64,000 nt of DNA, taken from assembly GCA_903936705.1 (NCBI GenBank), contig CAIZWN010000044.1, forward strand, positions 1 to 64,000. Reading direction: 5' to 3'. Origin of the DNA: an uncultured Myxococcales bacterium. Lineage in GTDB: Bacteria > Myxococcota_A > UBA9042 > DTJE01. The notes under the pieces were generated by a model. It was not told the DNA's origin and made no database searches. It saw nothing but the letters and a program-made list of their open reading frames with translations. Positions 8,095 through 16,814 of the stretch are shown piece by piece (the first letter of the stretch is position 1; every line of letters starts with the position of its first letter). Both the position numbers and the translations under genes were made by a program.

Positions 8095-8445
8095 ATGTGG
8101 CCCGCGCTGCTCCATCGAGCGACGAAGGTGATCCGCGAGAAGTTCGCGGATTGCCGCATCGTGCTTGACCCGGACGGCGCGGCGCACACCTGCCTCGCGA
8201 TCTTCCACGCCGAGCAGAAGGACGTGGTCCCGGACGGCGAGGGGGGCGTCAGCCTCAACAGCGTTGGCCCGGTGGTCGACGTGCGGCTGGCCGACATCCC
8301 GGTGATGCCCGCGACCCGGTCGATCGTTGCAATCGAACTCCAGCGGCCGGACGGCACCTACGCCGTCGCGACACGCTACCGCATCACGGACACCCAGGAC
8401 GACGGCTACGGCGGGATGAAGCTCCTGCTGATGAAGGGGGGCTGA
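8095..8445 (+). CDS. Head-tail joining protein
   Basis: A 116-aa protein located between the capsid decoration gene and the tail-terminator-like gene, where Mu-like phages place their head-tail connector. It begins with RATKVIREKFADCRIVL and has a beta-rich core (DVRLADIPVMPATRSIVAIELQRPDG) consistent with the compact barrel of head-tail joining proteins. The next start codon follows after one base, so the genes are translationally coupled. Function is inferred mainly from position and fold-like pattern. Confidence 0.6.
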   Translation: MWPALLHRATKVIREKFADCRIVLDPDGAAHTCLAIFHAEQKDVVPDGEGGVSLNSVGPVVDVRLADIPVMPATRSIVAIELQRPDGTYAVATRYRITDTQDDGYGGMKLLLMKGG

Positions 8446-8446
8446 C

Positions 8447-9004
8447 ATGGCGCGGCCGACCCTCAGCCCGACCGGGATCCGCACAGACCTCGTCGCCCGC
8501 CTGAAGGGTCGTACCGCTGCGGGCGACCGGGTGTTCGATTCGCGGCGCGTCAACTACGAGGCCGAGGAACTCCCGGCGATCACCGTCACGACCCTTGGGG
8601 GCACGGACGACCGCTGGAGCATCGGCACGCTCCTCGTGAAGCACACCGAGCGCCTGGCCATCGTCGGGGACGTAGCCGGAGAGGACGAGGCGACGCTCGC
8701 CGCCGCGCTCGACACCATCGAGAGCCAGATCCTGGACGCCGTCGCGGGCGACCCCGAGTGGGTGGGCGCGTTCGACGCCGTCGAGAAGGTCGATTCCGCG
8801 AAGAAGCTGGACGACTCGACGGTGGACCTGCTCGGCCACGTGGCCGTGGTCGTCGAGGTCCACTACGCGGTCCAGTACGCCCCGAGCGTCGAGCCGGCGG
8901 ACCTCGATTCGGTGTGGGTCTCGACGAGCACCACGGACCCCGCCGTCGCGAACGTCTCCGACCGCCCGCTGCTCGACACCCCCGGAACGAAGACGGAGGG
9001 CTGA
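8447..9004 (+). CDS. Tail terminator / tail completion protein
   Basis: A 185-aa protein with the alpha/beta pattern of minor tail terminator proteins: an N-terminal helix (GIRTDLVARLKGRT), then AITVTTLGG, LAIVGDVAGEDEATLAAALDTIESQILDAV, and a final strand HVAVVVEVHYAVQY. In contractile-tail phages the terminator caps the tube at the head-proximal end. Position directly before the DUF2635 and sheath genes supports this. The last 35 residues are extended and Thr/Asp-rich. Confidence 0.62.
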   Translation: MARPTLSPTGIRTDLVARLKGRTAAGDRVFDSRRVNYEAEELPAITVTTLGGTDDRWSIGTLLVKHTERLAIVGDVAGEDEATLAAALDTIESQILDAVAGDPEWVGAFDAVEKVDSAKKLDDSTVDLLGHVAVVVEVHYAVQYAPSVEPADLDSVWVSTSTTDPAVANVSDRPLLDTPGTKTEG

Positions 9005-9006
9005 CG

Positions 9007-9210
9007 ATGGAGTTGCGCGTCCTCTGCATCCGTCCGGCCCTGGGCGTGCGCGTCCGTCGCCCCGATCCTCCGAACGACTTCCTTCCCGACGAGCCCACGT
9101 CGGTCGTGGAGCACCCGTACTGGTGGCGGCGCCTGGTGAAGGGCGACGTGCTCCTGTGCGACCCGACCCCGACCGAGCCCGCCGCGGAACCCACCCAGGC
9201 CGAGGAGTGA
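9007..9210 (+). CDS. DUF2635-family small phage protein (Mu gp38-like)
   Basis: A 67-aa protein starting at ATG 9007, two bases after the preceding stop. The sequence VLCIRPALGVRVRRPDPPNDFLPDE followed by VVEHPYWWRRLVKGDVLL is the DUF2635 pattern (P-G-x-R-V-x-D-P then YWxRRLxxGDV). This family sits immediately before the tail sheath gene in Mu-type operons, as here. Its role is not established. Confidence 0.82.
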   Translation: MELRVLCIRPALGVRVRRPDPPNDFLPDEPTSVVEHPYWWRRLVKGDVLLCDPTPTEPAAEPTQAEE

Positions 9211-9214
9211 TGCG

Positions 9215-10771
9215 ATGGCGGTGAGCTTCAGCTACATCCCGAACGACGTCATCCAGCCGCTCTTCTACGCCGAGGTGTCGAACGCGAAGGCGGCGGGCGG
9301 GTCGGCCTCGCGCCCGTCGCTGCTGGTCGGGCAGGGCCTGGGAAGCGCCTTCACGGCGGGCATCCCGATCCGCATCCTGTCGAGCGGCCTCGCGAACACC
9401 TTGTTCCGGCCCGGCTCGATGCTGGCCCGCATGGTGCGGTCGTACCTGGCGAACGACCCCATCTGCGAACTGTGGGTGGTGCCTTTCGCGGACCTGGTGG
9501 CGGGCGTGGCCGCGAGCGCGATCCTGCACATCACCGGTACCGCGACGGCGGCCGGCGTCCTGGCCCTGTACCTCGGCGGCCAGCGGCTCCTGGTTCCGAT
9601 CGCCTCGGGTGACACCGCCACGATCATCGGCGGGAAGATCCAGACGGCGCTCGGCGTGGACGAGACGACGGCGGCGGGCCTGGGCTCGACGTTCCCGGTG
9701 CTCGCCAGCAACGCGACCGGGACGGTGACGCTCACGGCGCGGCACAAGGGCTCGGTCGGGAACAGCATCGACGTTCGCGTCAACTACCTGGGCGCGGCGG
9801 GCTCCGAGGCGCTGCCGCCCGGAGTCGCGATCACGGAACTCCCGACGTCCGGGGGCGAGCCGTTCATCCACCTGACGAGCGGCGTGGGCGACCCGGACCT
9901 GTCCACGATCGGGGCGATCCTCGGGGACCGGCGGTACAACTTCGTCGGCAACCCCTACACCGCCTCGCCCGCCCTCGCGAGGTGGCAGGCCGAATTCGCG
10001 GACAATCCCGCCGGCCGGTGGGGATACGCGCGGCGCCTGTACGGCGGCGTCTGGTCGGCGTTGAACGACACCGCCGTGAACCTCGCGTCGTTTACGACCT
10101 CGAACGACCCGCACCACTCGATCTTCGGGATCGAGGGCTGCCCGAACCCGGCCTCCGAGATCGCGGCGGCGTACTGCGGCGCCTCGGCCGCGTCGCTCCG
10201 GGTGGACCCGGCCCGGCCCCTGAACACGCTGGTGCTGAACGGCATCCTGGCGCCGCACCCGTTCGACCAGTTCACGTACACGGACCGGGACCTGATCCTG
10301 AAGAACGGGATCACGACCCCGATGATCGACGCGGCCGGGAACGTCCGGATCCAGCGGGCGGTCACCACCTACACGAAGAACGCCTACGGCGCGGCGGACG
10401 CTTCCTTCCGGGACGTGACGACCCCGTACACGCTCGACTTCCTGCTGACCGAGCAGGAGAACCTGGTCACGAACCAGTACGGCCGGGTGAAGCTGGTCGA
10501 CGACGGGACGCCGGTCGCCCCGGGCATGCCGGTCGTGACGCCGTCCGCGATCAAGAACGCTCTGGTGGCCCAGTACAAGGGCTGGGAGCGGCTGGCCCTG
10601 GTCGAGAACTCCGAGGTCTTCAAGAAACTGCTGCGGGTCGAACGCGATGCGGCTGACCCGTCGCGGGTCAACGTCTACTTCCCGCCCGACCTGGCCAACG
10701 GCCTGATGGTCTTCGCGGCGCTCTCGGAATTCCGGCTCCAGTACTCCCCCTCGGACATGGCGGCAGCGTAG
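9215..10771 (+). CDS. Contractile tail sheath protein (Mu gpL-like)
   Basis: A 518-aa sheath subunit. It starts SFSYIPNDVIQPLFYAEV, the typical Mu-type sheath N-terminus, followed by SRPSLLVGQ and FRPGSMLARMVRSYLANDP. A central domain has DRRYNFVGNPYTASPAL, and the conserved C-terminal handshake region has TPYTLDFLLTEQENLV, RVNVYFPPDLANGL and ends in FRLQYSP. Sheath subunits polymerise round the tube and contract to drive injection. Length agrees with Mu gpL (about 495 aa). Followed after nine bases by the tube gene. Confidence 0.93.
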   Translation: MAVSFSYIPNDVIQPLFYAEVSNAKAAGGSASRPSLLVGQGLGSAFTAGIPIRILSSGLANTLFRPGSMLARMVRSYLANDPICELWVVPFADLVAGVAASAILHITGTATAAGVLALYLGGQRLLVPIASGDTATIIGGKIQTALGVDETTAAGLGSTFPVLASNATGTVTLTARHKGSVGNSIDVRVNYLGAAGSEALPPGVAITELPTSGGEPFIHLTSGVGDPDLSTIGAILGDRRYNFVGNPYTASPALARWQAEFADNPAGRWGYARRLYGGVWSALNDTAVNLASFTTSNDPHHSIFGIEGCPNPASEIAAAYCGASAASLRVDPARPLNTLVLNGILAPHPFDQFTYTDRDLILKNGITTPMIDAAGNVRIQRAVTTYTKNAYGAADASFRDVTTPYTLDFLLTEQENLVTNQYGRVKLVDDGTPVAPGMPVVTPSAIKNALVAQYKGWERLALVENSEVFKKLLRVERDAADPSRVNVYFPPDLANGLMVFAALSEFRLQYSPSDMAAA

Positions 10772-10780
10772 GAGGTCCAG

Positions 10781-11143
10781 ATGCCCACCGGAATCACCCT
10801 CGCCGGCCGCGGCAGCCTGCGGGCGGACGGCAAGGTCTACAACTGCACGAAGATCGACCCGGCCATCGGCAACGAGAAGCGCGAGAAGGTCTCGGGCCTC
10901 GGCGGCGTGGCGGGCGACAAGGTCACGCCCGTCGCCCCGAAGTGCGACGCGACGATCATCGTCACCCCCGACGTGTCGATCGCCGCGCTCGGCAACCTCC
11001 AGAACATCGTGGTCGAGGTGTCGATGGCGGACGGGCGCAACTACGTGTTCATCGGCGCGTCGGTCACCGAGCCCCCGAAGCATTCCGCGACGGACGGCAC
11101 CTGCGACGTGTCCTTCGAAGCCCTGGCAGGAATGGAGGTCTGA
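10781..11143 (+). CDS. Tail tube protein (Mu gpM-like)
   Basis: A 120-aa tube subunit with the Mu-type pattern: GRGSLRADGKVYN near the N-terminus, GGVAGDKVTPVAPKCDATI, then TPDVSIAALGNLQNIVVEVSMADGRNYVF and a final strand TCDVSFEALAGMEV. It forms the inner rigid tube on which the sheath assembles. It directly follows the sheath gene and precedes the frameshifted tail chaperone, the standard order. Confidence 0.92.
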   Translation: MPTGITLAGRGSLRADGKVYNCTKIDPAIGNEKREKVSGLGGVAGDKVTPVAPKCDATIIVTPDVSIAALGNLQNIVVEVSMADGRNYVFIGASVTEPPKHSATDGTCDVSFEALAGMEV

Positions 11144-11145
11144 CC

Positions 11146-11457
11146 ATGCCCGCTCTCGCCCCCGTGACCGTGAACCTGGAAGACCCGATCGTGGCGTTCG
11201 CGAACACGGTCGATGCGCTGGTCATCTCCCGGAAGATGAACGGCGGCGACCTGCTGGCGACCGATGGGCTCGGGAAGATCGCCACGACGCTGAAGCTGAT
11301 CGAGCGCCTCTACCGCACGCCGGACGGCAAGGAAATCGGCCCCGACGCGGTCCTGCTGCTGTCGAACGAGGACATCAAGAACCTGACGGTGGCGATGGGC
11401 CCTTTCGCGGGAATTGGCCTCTCGACTGGAGGCGCTGCTGGCTCTGGCTCGCGCTGA
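11146..11457 (+). CDS. Tail assembly chaperone, zero-frame product (Mu gp41-like)
   Basis: A 103-aa protein from ATG 11146 to TGA 11455-11457. It has the phage tail assembly pattern MPALAPVTVNLEDPIVA, LVISRKMNGGDLLATDG, and a helical end VLLLSNEDIKNLTVAMGPF. It lies between the tube and tape-measure genes, where contractile-tail phages encode chaperones that bind the tape measure before tube polymerisation. Translation passes a slippery heptamer at 11397-11403, and a -1 shift gives a longer form. The tail after the heptamer (AGIGLSTGGAAGSGSR) is low-complexity. Confidence 0.85.
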   Translation: MPALAPVTVNLEDPIVAFANTVDALVISRKMNGGDLLATDGLGKIATTLKLIERLYRTPDGKEIGPDAVLLLSNEDIKNLTVAMGPFAGIGLSTGGAAGSGSR

Positions 11458-11552
11458 ACCTCCACTGGCCCCCCTCTGAAATCCAGGCACTGGCCGCGGA
11501 CGAACTCCGCTGGTGGGTGGTCGAGGGCCAGAAGGCTTTCTCCCCCAGGTGA
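11146..11552 (+). CDS. Tail assembly chaperone, -1 frameshift product
   Basis: Slipping back one base at G GGC CCT (11397-11403) continues at TTT 11403-11405 and reads FRGNWPLDWRRCWLWLALNL, then HWPPSEIQALAADELRWWVVEG, to a TGA at 11550-11552. The segment L-HWPPSEI-x-x-L is typical of the second part of Mu/P2-type tail chaperones, so the shifted frame is genuinely coding. It ends three bases before the tape-measure ATG at 11556. As in other phages, a fixed ratio of short to long form is expected to control tape-measure loading. Confidence 0.82.
11397..11403 (+). promoter_or_regulatory. -1 frameshift slippery heptamer GGGCCCT in the tail chaperone
   Basis: In the zero frame the codons read ATG GGC CCT TTC, so the heptamer is G GGC CCT and obeys X XXY YYZ. 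It lies 18 codons before the zero-frame stop codon and at the point where coding character switches to the -1 frame. A GC-rich downstream region could form the stimulatory structure, but I did not define one. Confidence 0.75.
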
Positions 11553-11555
11553 CGC

Positions 11556-13067
11556 ATGGCCGCGCAGTTTTCCATCAGCGTCCTCATCTCCGCGATCGAC
11601 AAGATCACCTCTCCGCTCGCCCACATCGGGGAGAAGGTCGCGCGTTTCGGGCGCGAGGCCACGAGAGGCATCGGGGACCTCGGCAACAAACTGGTGTCGG
11701 CGAAGTCCCTGATCATCGGGGCCGCCGCCGCGCTCGGGGCCGAGAAGGCGTGGGAGGGGTTCCGGCAGTGGGCCGAGGGTGCGGACTCGCTCAACGAACT
11801 CGCATTCCGCCTGGGGATGACCACGCAGGCGCTGCAGGAGTACCAGTTCGCGGCGCAGTTGACGGGCGTCACGACCGAGGATTTCAACAACAGCATCGAA
11901 ATCATGTCGAAGCTGATGGGCCAGGCTCGGATGCACTCGGGCAAGCTCTACAACGACCTGTCCAAGCACGCCCCGGGCCTGATGAAGCAGGTCCTCGCCA
12001 CCCACAGCAACGCCGAGGCCCTGGACGTGATGATGAAGGCGCTCGACCAGACGAGCGACGCGTCCGAGCGCGCCGCGCTGGCGACGACGTTCTTCGGGCG
12101 TGGCGGCATGGTCATGGCGACCATGCTGAAGGACGGGTACTCGGGACTCCAGAAACTGCGAGCGGAGGCCGCGTCCTACGGCCTGGTCACGACCGAGACT
12201 GGCGAAGCTGCCGACGACTTCAACGACGGCCTGACCCGCATGAAATACGCGATCGAGGGCGTCAAGAACGCGATTGGTCGTGATCTGCTGCCGGTACTCA
12301 AGCCCTACCTGGACATGACCATCGAATGGATCAAATCCCACCGCGATCTGATCGCGCTGAAGGTCAAGGACTTCATCGAGGCGGTGCACGACAGGCTGGT
12401 TGCGATGGGCGCCTGGCTGGATGACCACGGCGACGATCTGTGGCTGGCGTTCAAGGGCGGGGTCGAGGTCATCGGGGCTGTCGCCGGGGGCGTCAAAACC
12501 CTGATCGAAACCCTCGGTGGCGTCGGCACCGCGATCACGGTCGCGGCGGGGGCCTTCGCGGTCGCGGCGTTCACGAACCCTTCCCTGGCCGCGCTGCTCG
12601 TGACGCTCACCGCCGTCATCTCGGCGCTGGCCGCGATCGACTCGTGGCAGCAGAAGCGGATGGACGAGGAGATCCAGCGGAACCACCCGGGCGTCCCGGT
12701 GCTCCGCAAGAAGTCCGAACTCGATCGGTGGGTCGATGAACACGACCCCGCGAAGGCTTCCGAGCGGGCCGCGAAGAAGGCCGGCGAAGAGGCGATGGTC
12801 CGCGGCACGTCCGATGCCCCCGTCCCCGAGAACGTGCTGACCGAAAGCCGCCTGGACGAAATCGTGAAGACGGTCGTCCACGAGCGCGAGACCCGGGGCT
12901 TCTCGTTCGAGGGGGCGTCGGGCGGGCAGTTCAGCATCCCGATCAGTCTCTCCCTCGACGATTCGAAACTGCCCGACTGGCTTCGGGCGAAGACCCAGAA
13001 GGAAGGCAACCAGGCGGCGGACGTCGGCGTGCGCCGGATGGCGCCGTCGATGGCAGGGAGGCACTGA
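11556..13067 (+). CDS. Tail length tape measure protein
   Basis: A 503-aa tape measure. The N-terminal FSISVLISAIDKITSPLAHIGEKV and the segment GMTTQALQEYQFAAQLTGV are typical of Mu/P2-type tape measures. A DDFNDGLTRMKYAIEGVKNAIGRDLLPVLKPYLDM block follows in the middle, then a hydrophobic alanine-rich region (AITVAAGAFAVAAFTNPSLAALLVTLTAVISALAA) that probably forms the membrane-active segment used at ejection. The C-terminal part is charged. Its short length predicts a short tail if the usual proportionality holds. It overlaps the next gene by one base. Confidence 0.9.
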   Translation: MAAQFSISVLISAIDKITSPLAHIGEKVARFGREATRGIGDLGNKLVSAKSLIIGAAAALGAEKAWEGFRQWAEGADSLNELAFRLGMTTQALQEYQFAAQLTGVTTEDFNNSIEIMSKLMGQARMHSGKLYNDLSKHAPGLMKQVLATHSNAEALDVMMKALDQTSDASERAALATTFFGRGGMVMATMLKDGYSGLQKLRAEAASYGLVTTETGEAADDFNDGLTRMKYAIEGVKNAIGRDLLPVLKPYLDMTIEWIKSHRDLIALKVKDFIEAVHDRLVAMGAWLDDHGDDLWLAFKGGVEVIGAVAGGVKTLIETLGGVGTAITVAAGAFAVAAFTNPSLAALLVTLTAVISALAAIDSWQQKRMDEEIQRNHPGVPVLRKKSELDRWVDEHDPAKASERAAKKAGEEAMVRGTSDAPVPENVLTESRLDEIVKTVVHERETRGFSFEGASGGQFSIPISLSLDDSKLPDWLRAKTQKEGNQAADVGVRRMAPSMAGRH

Positions 13068-14161
13068 TGGCGAGCCTCCCGACGAGCCTGCTCCCCGCGT
13101 TGTGGAGAAGCATTCCGTTCGAGGCCCGCGAGGTCGGGCGCGAGACCGGGCGCCGCCTGGTCACCCACGAGTACCCGAACCGCGACGAGCCCACCAACGA
13201 GGACATGGGCCGCAAGGCGCGCCGGTGGAAGCTGCAGGGCTTCGTGCTGGGGGAGGGCGCCCCGGCGATCCGTGATCTGATGATTCGCGCGTGCGAGGCG
13301 AAGGGCCCGGGGCCCCTGTTGCACCCGACGCTCGGTCTGGTGCAGGCGCGTTGCGATTCGCTGTCCGTCAAGGAATCGGTGGACGGCGGCGTCAACGTCG
13401 TCGAGTTCACGTTCGACTTCGTCGAGGCCGGCAGCGTCTTCAGCGTCGGGACGATCCTGTCGGTGGTCGCGCTCGCGAAGGCGGCGGCGGTCACCCTCGC
13501 GTGCGCGATCATTTACTCGACGCACGGGTCGTCCGCTCGCGACCAGACAGACCGGGCCGCGACGCTGTCCGGGGTCGCGGGAAAGTTCGTGGACCGTGCC
13601 GGCGCGGACGCGTTCCATGCCTCGATGGATCGGGTCGGGAGGGACGCTGCCTCTCTTGCCAGTGACGCTCCCGCTGCCGCGACCGCCTGGCAGGCCGCCT
13701 TCGTGACGATCACGAACGCGGCCGACCTGCGCGCCGTCGCGGCGGCCCTGCAGCCGGTGTTCATCGCGGCGCAGGCGGCGCCCCTCGACGCGCTAATCTA
13801 CCTCTCGGCCCTGTCCGCGGCGGCTGCGGCTGCCGGGAACGACACCTACACGACCTGGGACGACGCCATCGCGGTGCGGGACGACCTGGCGGCACAATTC
13901 GACGGCGCGGCCCTTCTGATCACCGATGCGGACGCGTATGCCGCGCTGCTCGACCTGAAGGGAGCCGTGGTGGCTGCCATCAGCGACGAGGCCGTGACGC
14001 TCCCGCGCCTGCGACCCCTGTTCGTGATGCGGTCCATCCCGGCGCTGGCACTCGCCTTCGACCTGTACGGCGACGCGGATCGCGCCGTCGAAATCGTGAC
14101 CCGGAACAACCAGTCCGATCCGTCCGCGGTGGCGGGCGACCTGAGGGTGCTGACGGCATGA
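13067..14161 (+). CDS. DNA circularisation / baseplate-associated protein (Mu gpN-like)
   Basis: A 364-aa protein. Residues 10-130 carry the DNA circularisation N-terminal domain pattern: WRSIPFEAREVGRETGRRLVTHEYPNRDEP and RRWKLQGFVLG, then ACEAKGPGPLLHPTLG and VEFTFDFVEAG. This domain is found in Mu gpN, a baseplate-associated tail protein. The remaining two-thirds is alanine-rich and helical (ADAFHASMDRVGRDAASLA, LIYLSALSAAAAAAG). It overlaps the preceding and following genes by 1 and 4 bases, indicating coupled translation. Confidence 0.87.
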   Translation: MASLPTSLLPALWRSIPFEAREVGRETGRRLVTHEYPNRDEPTNEDMGRKARRWKLQGFVLGEGAPAIRDLMIRACEAKGPGPLLHPTLGLVQARCDSLSVKESVDGGVNVVEFTFDFVEAGSVFSVGTILSVVALAKAAAVTLACAIIYSTHGSSARDQTDRAATLSGVAGKFVDRAGADAFHASMDRVGRDAASLASDAPAAATAWQAAFVTITNAADLRAVAAALQPVFIAAQAAPLDALIYLSALSAAAAAAGNDTYTTWDDAIAVRDDLAAQFDGAALLITDADAYAALLDLKGAVVAAISDEAVTLPRLRPLFVMRSIPALALAFDLYGDADRAVEIVTRNNQSDPSAVAGDLRVLTA

Positions 14162-15252
14162 CGCGCGATGCGAACAGGGCCTACCTCGAGGTGGGCGACG
14201 TCAGGCATGAGGGGTGGCTGTCTGTCTCCGTCCAGCGGTCCATCGAGCAGGCCGCCGCGCAGTTCCAGGTTTCCCTCACCGAGACCTGGCCGGGGCAGGC
14301 CAACCCCATCAAGGTCCACCCGGGCGATCCCTGCCGCGTGCTGATTGGGGATGACCTGATCGTCACCGGGTACGCCGACGCAGTGCAACTGGCGCACTCC
14401 GGGTCGGACCACACGGTCTCCATTTCGGGGCGGTCGAAGACGGAGGACGTGGTCGACTGCTCATGCGAGGCGTCGAAGAGCAAGCCCGCGCAGTGGAAGG
14501 GGCGCACCGTCCTCCAGATCGCGCAGGCCGTCTGCAAGCCGTACGGCGTCGAAGTCGTCTGCGACGTGCCGGACCTGCCGTCGATCAAGAGCTACGTCGC
14601 GAAGGTGGGCGACCGGGCGTTCGACGCGATCGAACAGGTCTGCCGCGAGCAGCGCCTGCTGGTGACGGACACGCGCGAGGGCAAGCTCCTGCTGACGCGC
14701 GTCGGAAGCCAGACGGGCCCGGCGTTCATCCACCCCGGCAACATCCTGTCCTCGTCGCTGCGCGCGGACGTTTCCCGCCGCTTCTCGAAGTACGTCGTGA
14801 AGGGCCAGGCCCAGGGCGACGACGACAACTTTGGCGAGGGGGTCGCGGGCGTCGAGGATTCTGTCGAGGACCTCCAGGATCTGGCCCGCTACCGGCTCCT
14901 CGTGATCAAGGGCGAGAAGGCCATGGGCAAGGCCCAGGCCGGCGCCCGGGCGAACTGGGAGGCGGTCACCCGTGCCGGGCGTTCCGCGGCGGTCGAGATC
15001 ACCGTCGCGGGCTGGCGGGATGAACACGGGCGCGTCTACGACGTGAACCGCCTGTGCAAGGTCCAGGACCCCGTCATCGGCGTGGACGCGACGCTCCTGT
15101 CCGTCTCCGTCCGCTTCCTGCTGGACGATCGCCAGGGCCAGGTGACGCAGATCGAACTCGCCCCGGCCGGCGCCTACGAACCGGAACTCCCGAAGAAGCA
15201 GAAGGTCACCGGCGGGATCCACCTGTACCAGGTCCACGCGGGGGTGCACTGA
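14158..15252 (+). CDS. Baseplate hub protein (Mu gpP-like)
   Basis: A 364-aa baseplate hub. The fold is that of the gpP/gp27-like hub: EVGDVRHEGWLSVSVQRSIEQAAAQF at the start, VTGYADAVQLAHSGSDHTVSISGRSKTEDVVDCS, then the conserved QWKGRTVLQIAQAVCKPYGV, FDAIEQVCREQRLLVT, and a C-terminal GRVYDVNRLCKVQDP. It connects the tube to the central spike encoded next. Length matches Mu gpP (about 380). Confidence 0.92.
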   Translation: MTRDANRAYLEVGDVRHEGWLSVSVQRSIEQAAAQFQVSLTETWPGQANPIKVHPGDPCRVLIGDDLIVTGYADAVQLAHSGSDHTVSISGRSKTEDVVDCSCEASKSKPAQWKGRTVLQIAQAVCKPYGVEVVCDVPDLPSIKSYVAKVGDRAFDAIEQVCREQRLLVTDTREGKLLLTRVGSQTGPAFIHPGNILSSSLRADVSRRFSKYVVKGQAQGDDDNFGEGVAGVEDSVEDLQDLARYRLLVIKGEKAMGKAQAGARANWEAVTRAGRSAAVEITVAGWRDEHGRVYDVNRLCKVQDPVIGVDATLLSVSVRFLLDDRQGQVTQIELAPAGAYEPELPKKQKVTGGIHLYQVHAGVH

Positions 15253-15806
15253 TGGACGGCGACGCGAACCGGGCGTCGGTCGTCAGGGCCGACCCGACCC
15301 CGAAGATGCAGGTCCTCCAGGTGGTGGTCTACGCGGGCGACGTGCGCGACGGCGTCGAGCACTTCGAGCCGTACGGTTTCACGTCCTGCCCGGCTGACGC
15401 CCCCTCGGACGGGCGCGGCGCCGAGGCAATCGTCGTGGACCTTGGCGGCTGTTCGGATCATCCCGTCGCGATCGTGGTGGGCGACCGGCGGTTCCGGGTG
15501 TCGGGCCTCGCGAAGGGAGAGGTCTGCATCCACGACGACCAGGGCCAGCGGATCACGCTGAAGCGCGACCGCATCCTCGTCGAGGCCCCCATCGTCGAGG
15601 TGAAGTCCCCGGACGTCCGCCTGGGCGAGACCGCCGATTCGGCGCTGGCCAAGTGGCCTGCCGTCAAGTCGTTCCTGACCAGCCTGAAGACCGCGCTGAC
15701 GGCGGCCACGTCCTCGCCCACCGGGGGCGTCCTGACGTTTCCGACACCGCTCCCGACCGTTCCGGGGGACGCAACCGGGGGCACGACCAAGGTCACGGCG
15801 AAGTGA
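15252..15806 (+). CDS. Baseplate spike / assembly protein (Mu gp45-like)
   Basis: A 184-aa protein beginning one base inside the hub stop codon. It has an OB-like N-terminal region (LQVVVYAGDVRDGVEHFEPYGFTSCP), AIVVDLGGCSDHPVAIVVGDRRFRVSGLAKGEVCIHDDQG, and an RITLKRDRILVEAPIVEVKSPDVRLG repeat-like beta-helix that should trimerise into the membrane-piercing spike. The Mu homologue binds an ion at its tip through HxH; no such motif is evident at this C-terminus, which is Thr/Pro-rich. Confidence 0.88.
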   Translation: MDGDANRASVVRADPTPKMQVLQVVVYAGDVRDGVEHFEPYGFTSCPADAPSDGRGAEAIVVDLGGCSDHPVAIVVGDRRFRVSGLAKGEVCIHDDQGQRITLKRDRILVEAPIVEVKSPDVRLGETADSALAKWPAVKSFLTSLKTALTAATSSPTGGVLTFPTPLPTVPGDATGGTTKVTAK

Positions 15807-15813
15807 GGTAGCG

Positions 15814-16803
15814 ATGGATTTCAACGCCTGGGTCAACATCCCCCTGGACGGCGGAAGCTACACCTATCTGTCCGGGCCGGTCTACCGCATCTGGAAGGCC
15901 GTCACGTCGATGCTCAACGGCGCGATGGTTGGCAAGGTGACGATTGTTGACTGCTCTGCCGGAACGGCTGGAGCGAGCCCGCCCTTTTCGGATGCGGGAT
16001 GGACCTCGGACGCCTCGCCTCCGAATGGCGCCTGGCTCGTTCTGGAGTTCCAGAACACGTGGTCGACGGGCGAGAAGATGCAGGTGTTCGTCGGCTACCG
16101 CTCGACGACCGGCAACCTCGCCGGGTTCGGTTCGGTCGGAACGAATGGGTACTTCGCAATCTCCCCCACGGGCGGGTGGACCCATGCCAACCTGTTCTTC
16201 GGCGCGTCGGGTGGCTATTGGGCCAACCGTCTGAACGGCACTTGTGACGGCGCCTCGTCGTCCACGTTGGTCTTCAGCCTGTTCTTCACTCCCGGCATCA
16301 ACGGCACGCGGCCTGGGGCGGTGTGCTTTGCGGCCCGGAACGGTGGAGTGTCCGAGCAGTACACGTCCATGTACGCAGGGGCCTTGGTCGCGCCTGCTGG
16401 CTGCGCGGACGCGAAGTATCGGGTGGCGGCGTTTTGCAGGCGGGCGTCCTGCTCTTCCGAGGGCCAGTACTTCTGGTACAACGCGAACGGCGGCAGTTCA
16501 TCCGTCTGCGCCAAGACGACGCTCGACGGCTGGTACGTCGCGACCATCTACCCCATCGGCCCCGGTCATACCGCAATCGACGGAAGCCGAACCGGCGGGT
16601 ACGTGCAGGACATTTCCGGGGCCTGGATCACCCTGCCGATTCCCGCTTTCTGCCTCACCGTTTCCCGAACGATGGGCTACCTCCAAGGGATGGCGATGAG
16701 TTCGCGCCTCGGGGACTCCACGGTATCCACGGATGGCAAGTGGTTCTGGTGGTACGGCATCGGCTGGCCGCGGGAAGCGGCGCGTGACGGGGCCTGGGTC
16801 TGA
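15814..16803 (+). CDS. Unrecognised phage structural protein
   Basis: A 329-aa protein inserted between gp45-like and gp46-like genes, where Mu has no equivalent. It is rich in aromatic residues, Gly, Ser and Cys (NIPLDGGSYTYLSGPVYRIWKAV, VLEFQNTWSTGEKMQVFVGYRST, EGQYFWYNANGGSSS, GKWFWWYGIGW), suggesting a beta-sandwich or carbohydrate-contacting virion protein. GAGGTA lies before the start. I do not recognise a family. Location in the baseplate cluster suggests a baseplate-associated receptor or adhesin component. Confidence 0.7.
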   Translation: MDFNAWVNIPLDGGSYTYLSGPVYRIWKAVTSMLNGAMVGKVTIVDCSAGTAGASPPFSDAGWTSDASPPNGAWLVLEFQNTWSTGEKMQVFVGYRSTTGNLAGFGSVGTNGYFAISPTGGWTHANLFFGASGGYWANRLNGTCDGASSSTLVFSLFFTPGINGTRPGAVCFAARNGGVSEQYTSMYAGALVAPAGCADAKYRVAAFCRRASCSSEGQYFWYNANGGSSSVCAKTTLDGWYVATIYPIGPGHTAIDGSRTGGYVQDISGAWITLPIPAFCLTVSRTMGYLQGMAMSSRLGDSTVSTDGKWFWWYGIGWPREAARDGAWV

Positions 16804-16814
16804 CGGGGGGTACG

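Noticed and set aside
4966-11083. Very long minus-strand open frames opposite the capsid, sheath and tail genes (over 760 and over 890 codons).
   Set aside because: They are antisense to clearly conserved phage proteins, have Arg/Pro/Gly-rich shadow composition and no motifs. High GC removes stop codons from these frames.
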